From NCBI GenBank assembly GCA_022705125.1, contig JAKJFB010000111.1, forward strand, positions 1 through 8,320: a DNA stretch of 8,320 nucleotides. The letters run 5' to 3'. Below, piece after piece: positions 5,982-8,320 of the stretch. Position numbers and translations under genes: made by a program. The stretch comes from Pseudomonadota bacterium (GTDB lineage: Bacteria > Pseudomonadota > Gammaproteobacteria > Pseudomonadales > UBA5518). The stretch's first letter is position 1, and every line of letters begins with the position of its first letter. The notes beneath the pieces are model-generated. The model did not search any database, was not told where the DNA came from, and saw only the letters and a list, made by a program, of their open reading frames with translations.

Positions 5982-8320
5982 CTACGGCGAAACCTCCGCC
6001 AGGATCGCCGGTCCGATCAGCCCGGCGGCCACCAGCTGGTGCTCGTAGCCCTTCATGTGCGAGTAGTGCGGGTCGCCGGCCAGCGCACGGCCCACGAAAT
6101 AATTCCGCAGCGGCGCCAGCACCTCGACCTCGACGCTGTTCTCACCCTGCTGCAGCGCCGTGGTGACATCGAGCAGAAAGGGTGGAACCCCCGCGCGACC
6201 GATGTCCCGACCGTTGACCCGAACCATGGCCGTGCCCTGCACCAGCCCCAGATCCAGCAGATAGCGCGCGCCCGGGCGGGGCCCGTCGAGGACGAAACGA
6301 TGCGTATACACGCCGGGGCCGCGTGCGTGACGGAGCAGCGGATCCTCGCGCCAGTCCCCGAGTTCCGTGGACTGCCCCGGCGCACCGTCCATCGCCAATT
6401 CCCACTCCGCGAGCGGCCAGCTGCGCGCGGGATGCTGCAGCGCCACGCTGTCGGCAATGCGCAGGGGCAACGTCGCCGGCATCGGCACGCCGCGGATCAG
6501 GAAGCGGCTCTCGTAACCCAGCAGCGCCAGGGACAAGCTGCCGTCGGTCGTCTCGGCCGGCCATGCCGCGCCGCTCATCGCATCGAACCACCATAGTGCC
6601 TGGCCGGCCTCGGCCTGCAACTGCAGCGTCTGCGCTGTTGCGCCTTGATTGGCAAACAGGAGGATGTCCTGCTGCGCGTCGAGCTGGCGCCGGAAGCTGC
6701 GGATCGGTCCCCGGGTGAGATGACGCACCGGCGCCAGGATCTGCTCCTGCAGCGCATCGGCCAGCGACGCCGCGTCCAGGGAGCGCTGCTCGGCGCCGTC
6801 CGCGATCAGTTGCGACACGAGTTGCTGCACCTCGCGATCGCCCTGCGCCGCGTCCAGATAGCCCGGTTGACGTTCGGGAAGCGCTCCGGCGAATACGACC
6901 GGAACGCCCTCGGCCTCGAGGCCCGCGAGCGCGTGCAGCGTCTGCTGCTCGATCATCGGCGCATTGGCCACCAGCACCGCCTGGTAACTGCCGCCAGAGG
7001 CCGTCAGCGTGCGCGCGCCGATCTTCCCGCTCTGCAGCGCGTGGTCGTTGACCCAACCCCAGCTGATGCCGCGCCGGTCGAGTTCTCGCACCAGCGGCAG
7101 CAGCGTGCGCACCCACGCGTCGCGCTCGTCTTCCTGCTTCGGCGGAAGCGTGAACACCGCGTCTAGAGTCTTCTTGCCACTGGTCAGCACCGGGTCCTCG
7201 CGCACATCGACCGGCGGATCCGCATCGGGAATGGAGCCATTCAGCAGCGGCTCGGGCTCGCCGGCCTCGGGGTTGGCCCCGTGAAAACCGAGGAACGGGT
7301 AGTAGATCAGCACGTCGATCGCGGGACGCCCCTGGCGCAGCAGGTTCTGGCTGCGCGCGATATAGCGATTGATCGCCGGCACGTCCGCCCAGAGCACCGG
7401 GTTGTTCGGACCGACGATCGAGGAGAAATGCGCCGGGTTCTGCGGCCCGCTGAACGGCGTCCAGCCCTCTTCGCCGTAGGGCTTCGACGCGTCAGCTGTC
7501 CACGGGTAGGGCGTGCCGTGGTGGACGATGTGGTTCACGCCCGCGAGCAGCAGCTTGTCGGCGGCGGCCTTGAGCTTGCGCGGCGTGGTGGTCCAGTCGC
7601 GCTGGATCCACACGAAGGACTCGGCGCTCACTAGCGGCCTCCCGTAGAGCGCCGCCGCGGAGCTCGCCATCTTGAGCCCGAGATCGGAGCCGCCGGCCCA
7701 GAGCTGCTCCGTCTCCGGGATGGTGTTCGCGCCCAGTGCACGCAGGATGTCGAGATCCATGCCGTAGCTCTGCCCGCGCGAGACGAGCCCGCGCTGCGCC
7801 GCCCATGAGGCGGACGTCTCGACGAAGCGCTCGATCACGAGATCCGACAAGGTCTTCTGGTAGTCGTGGCGGATGCGCTCGTCCTGCGCCGTCAACTCGA
7901 ACTCCGGTGCCGCGTGGATGCCGACGATCTCGCGAAAATACACGTTGTCCTTGCCCTCGACGTAGATCGCGGGCAGCAGCGGCTCCAGGTCGTAGCCGCG
8001 GCGCGCCCTGAACTCCGGCAGGATGTCCTCGACGCTCATGCGCTTGACGCGGAATTCCAGGCTGTCGTTGAAGAAGCCGCGCAAGCCCCTGCCATAGTGC
8101 GCGGGCAGCCCGGTGCGTTTGCCGAAGGCGTATTCGTAGTGACCCAGCACCTGGCGCTTGCGCAGGTGATCCACGACGAAGCCCTGCGGCTTCTGCGCCG
8201 CGCCCATCGGCACCTCGCCCGAGGGCAGCAGGTAGCTCGCGATGATCTGCCACTCGCCGGGCGGCGCCTCCCAGTGGAGCACACCGCCTTCGACCCGGGC
8301 CGTCAGCACCTGCACCGAGG
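5982..8320 (-). CDS. GH106-like glycoside hydrolase (alpha-L-rhamnosidase-like), C-terminal ~778 residues, 5'-partial
   Basis: The frame enters from the right edge and ends at a TAG (5984-5982). Its first Met-type codon in the window (GTG at 8315) is internal, so the start lies beyond the edge. Numbering from 8315, the order is: strand APPGEWQIIASYLLPSGE (17-34); a barrel-like domain with GLRGFFNDSLEF (77-88), EFRARRGYDLEPLLPAIYVEG (101-121, family-typical RRGYDL at 105-110), RHDYQKTLSDLVIERF (149-164), the acidic IPETEQLW (199-206), LYGRPLVSAESF (223-234) and VNHIVHHGTPYPW (260-272). A C-terminal beta-sandwich follows, with YLLDLGLVQGTAMVRVNG and PFLLDVTTALQQGENSVEVE. This architecture matches GH106-like enzymes, which are around 1000 residues and remove terminal L-rhamnose from plant polysaccharides and glycosides. 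E201, E203 and E232 are the best candidates for catalytic acids, by motif position only. The enzyme may have another specificity, because GH106-like families are diverse. It precedes the oxidative operon by 155 bases on the same strand, suggesting a shared substrate. Confidence 0.8.
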   Translation of the reverse strand, partial: SVQVLTARVEGGVLHWEAPPGEWQIIASYLLPSGEVPMGAAQKPQGFVVDHLRKRQVLGHYEYAFGKRTGLPAHYGRGLRGFFNDSLEFRVKRMSVEDILPEFRARRGYDLEPLLPAIYVEGKDNVYFREIVGIHAAPEFELTAQDERIRHDYQKTLSDLVIERFVETSASWAAQRGLVSRGQSYGMDLDILRALGANTIPETEQLWAGGSDLGLKMASSAAALYGRPLVSAESFVWIQRDWTTTPRKLKAAADKLLLAGVNHIVHHGTPYPWTADASKPYGEEGWTPFSGPQNPAHFSSIVGPNNPVLWADVPAINRYIARSQNLLRQGRPAIDVLIYYPFLGFHGANPEAGEPEPLLNGSIPDADPPVDVREDPVLTSGKKTLDAVFTLPPKQEDERDAWVRTLLPLVRELDRRGISWGWVNDHALQSGKIGARTLTASGGSYQAVLVANAPMIEQQTLHALAGLEAEGVPVVFAGALPERQPGYLDAAQGDREVQQLVSQLIADGAEQRSLDAASLADALQEQILAPVRHLTRGPIRSFRRQLDAQQDILLFANQGATAQTLQLQAEAGQALWWFDAMSGAAWPAETTDGSLSLALLGYESRFLIRGVPMPATLPLRIADSVALQHPARSWPLAEWELAMDGAPGQSTELGDWREDPLLRHARGPGVYTHRFVLDGPRPGARYLLDLGLVQGTAMVRVNGRDIGRAGVPPFLLDVTTALQQGENSVEVEVLAPLRNYFVGRALAGDPHYSHMKGYEHQLVAAGLIGPAILAEVSP

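Noticed and set aside
1..8320. tRNA, rRNA, CRISPR arrays, insertion sequences, attachment sites
   Set aside because: No repeat-spacer pattern, transposase motifs, terminal inverted repeats or RNA-gene signatures were seen; coding sequence fills nearly the whole window.

Overview
The window is GC-rich throughout. Every gene I can support lies on the minus strand, so transcription runs from right to left. The coding style fits a high-GC Gram-negative bacterium, most likely a proteobacterium: strong G/C at third codon positions, long spurious open frames on the opposite strand, a Tat-type export signal, and a nucleoside-symporter-family MFS protein next to GMC and ThuA genes. This is inferred from composition and gene families; there is no rRNA or other taxonomic marker here.

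Layout in transcription order: (1) 8320-5982, a large glycoside hydrolase resembling GH106 alpha-L-rhamnosidases, with its N-terminus beyond the right edge; (2) a 155-base gap (5827-5981) with a locally AT-richer patch that may hold a promoter; (3) 5826-4933, a ThuA-domain protein with an N-terminal membrane segment; (4) 4909-4307, a Tat-signal small subunit of the gluconate 2-dehydrogenase subunit 3 family; (5) 4225-2534, its partner GMC-family FAD dehydrogenase; (6) 2516-1287, a 12-helix transporter of the NupG-like nucleoside:H+ symporter family; (7) 1290 to about 904, the first 129 codons of a Gfo/Idh/MocA NAD(P)-dependent oxidoreductase; (8) from about 914 to the left edge, the C-terminal half of a 2-oxoacid:ferredoxin oxidoreductase alpha subunit (KorA type).

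Genes 3-7 are tightly packed, with gaps of 23, 81 and 17 bases and then a 4-base ATGA overlap. They read as one operon for oxidative sugar or glycoside catabolism of the 3-keto type. The exported flavoprotein pair would oxidise a sugar hydroxyl in the periplasm. The membrane-anchored ThuA protein would act on the keto-sugar there, the MFS protein would carry the product inward, and the Gfo/Idh enzyme would complete redox chemistry in the cytoplasm. The GH106-like hydrolase just upstream suggests that the substrate is a plant-type or otherwise decorated glycoside. The substrate is an inference.

The oddest thing in the window is at about 904-918. The Gfo/Idh gene stops matching its family and the sequence runs directly into the middle of korA, in a different frame, across a GGCGCGCGCGC stretch that suits both genes. 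Neither gene is complete there. This is either an assembly chimera or a genuine deletion or recombination at microhomology, and bases 1-904 should not be assumed to belong to the same locus until the join is confirmed.
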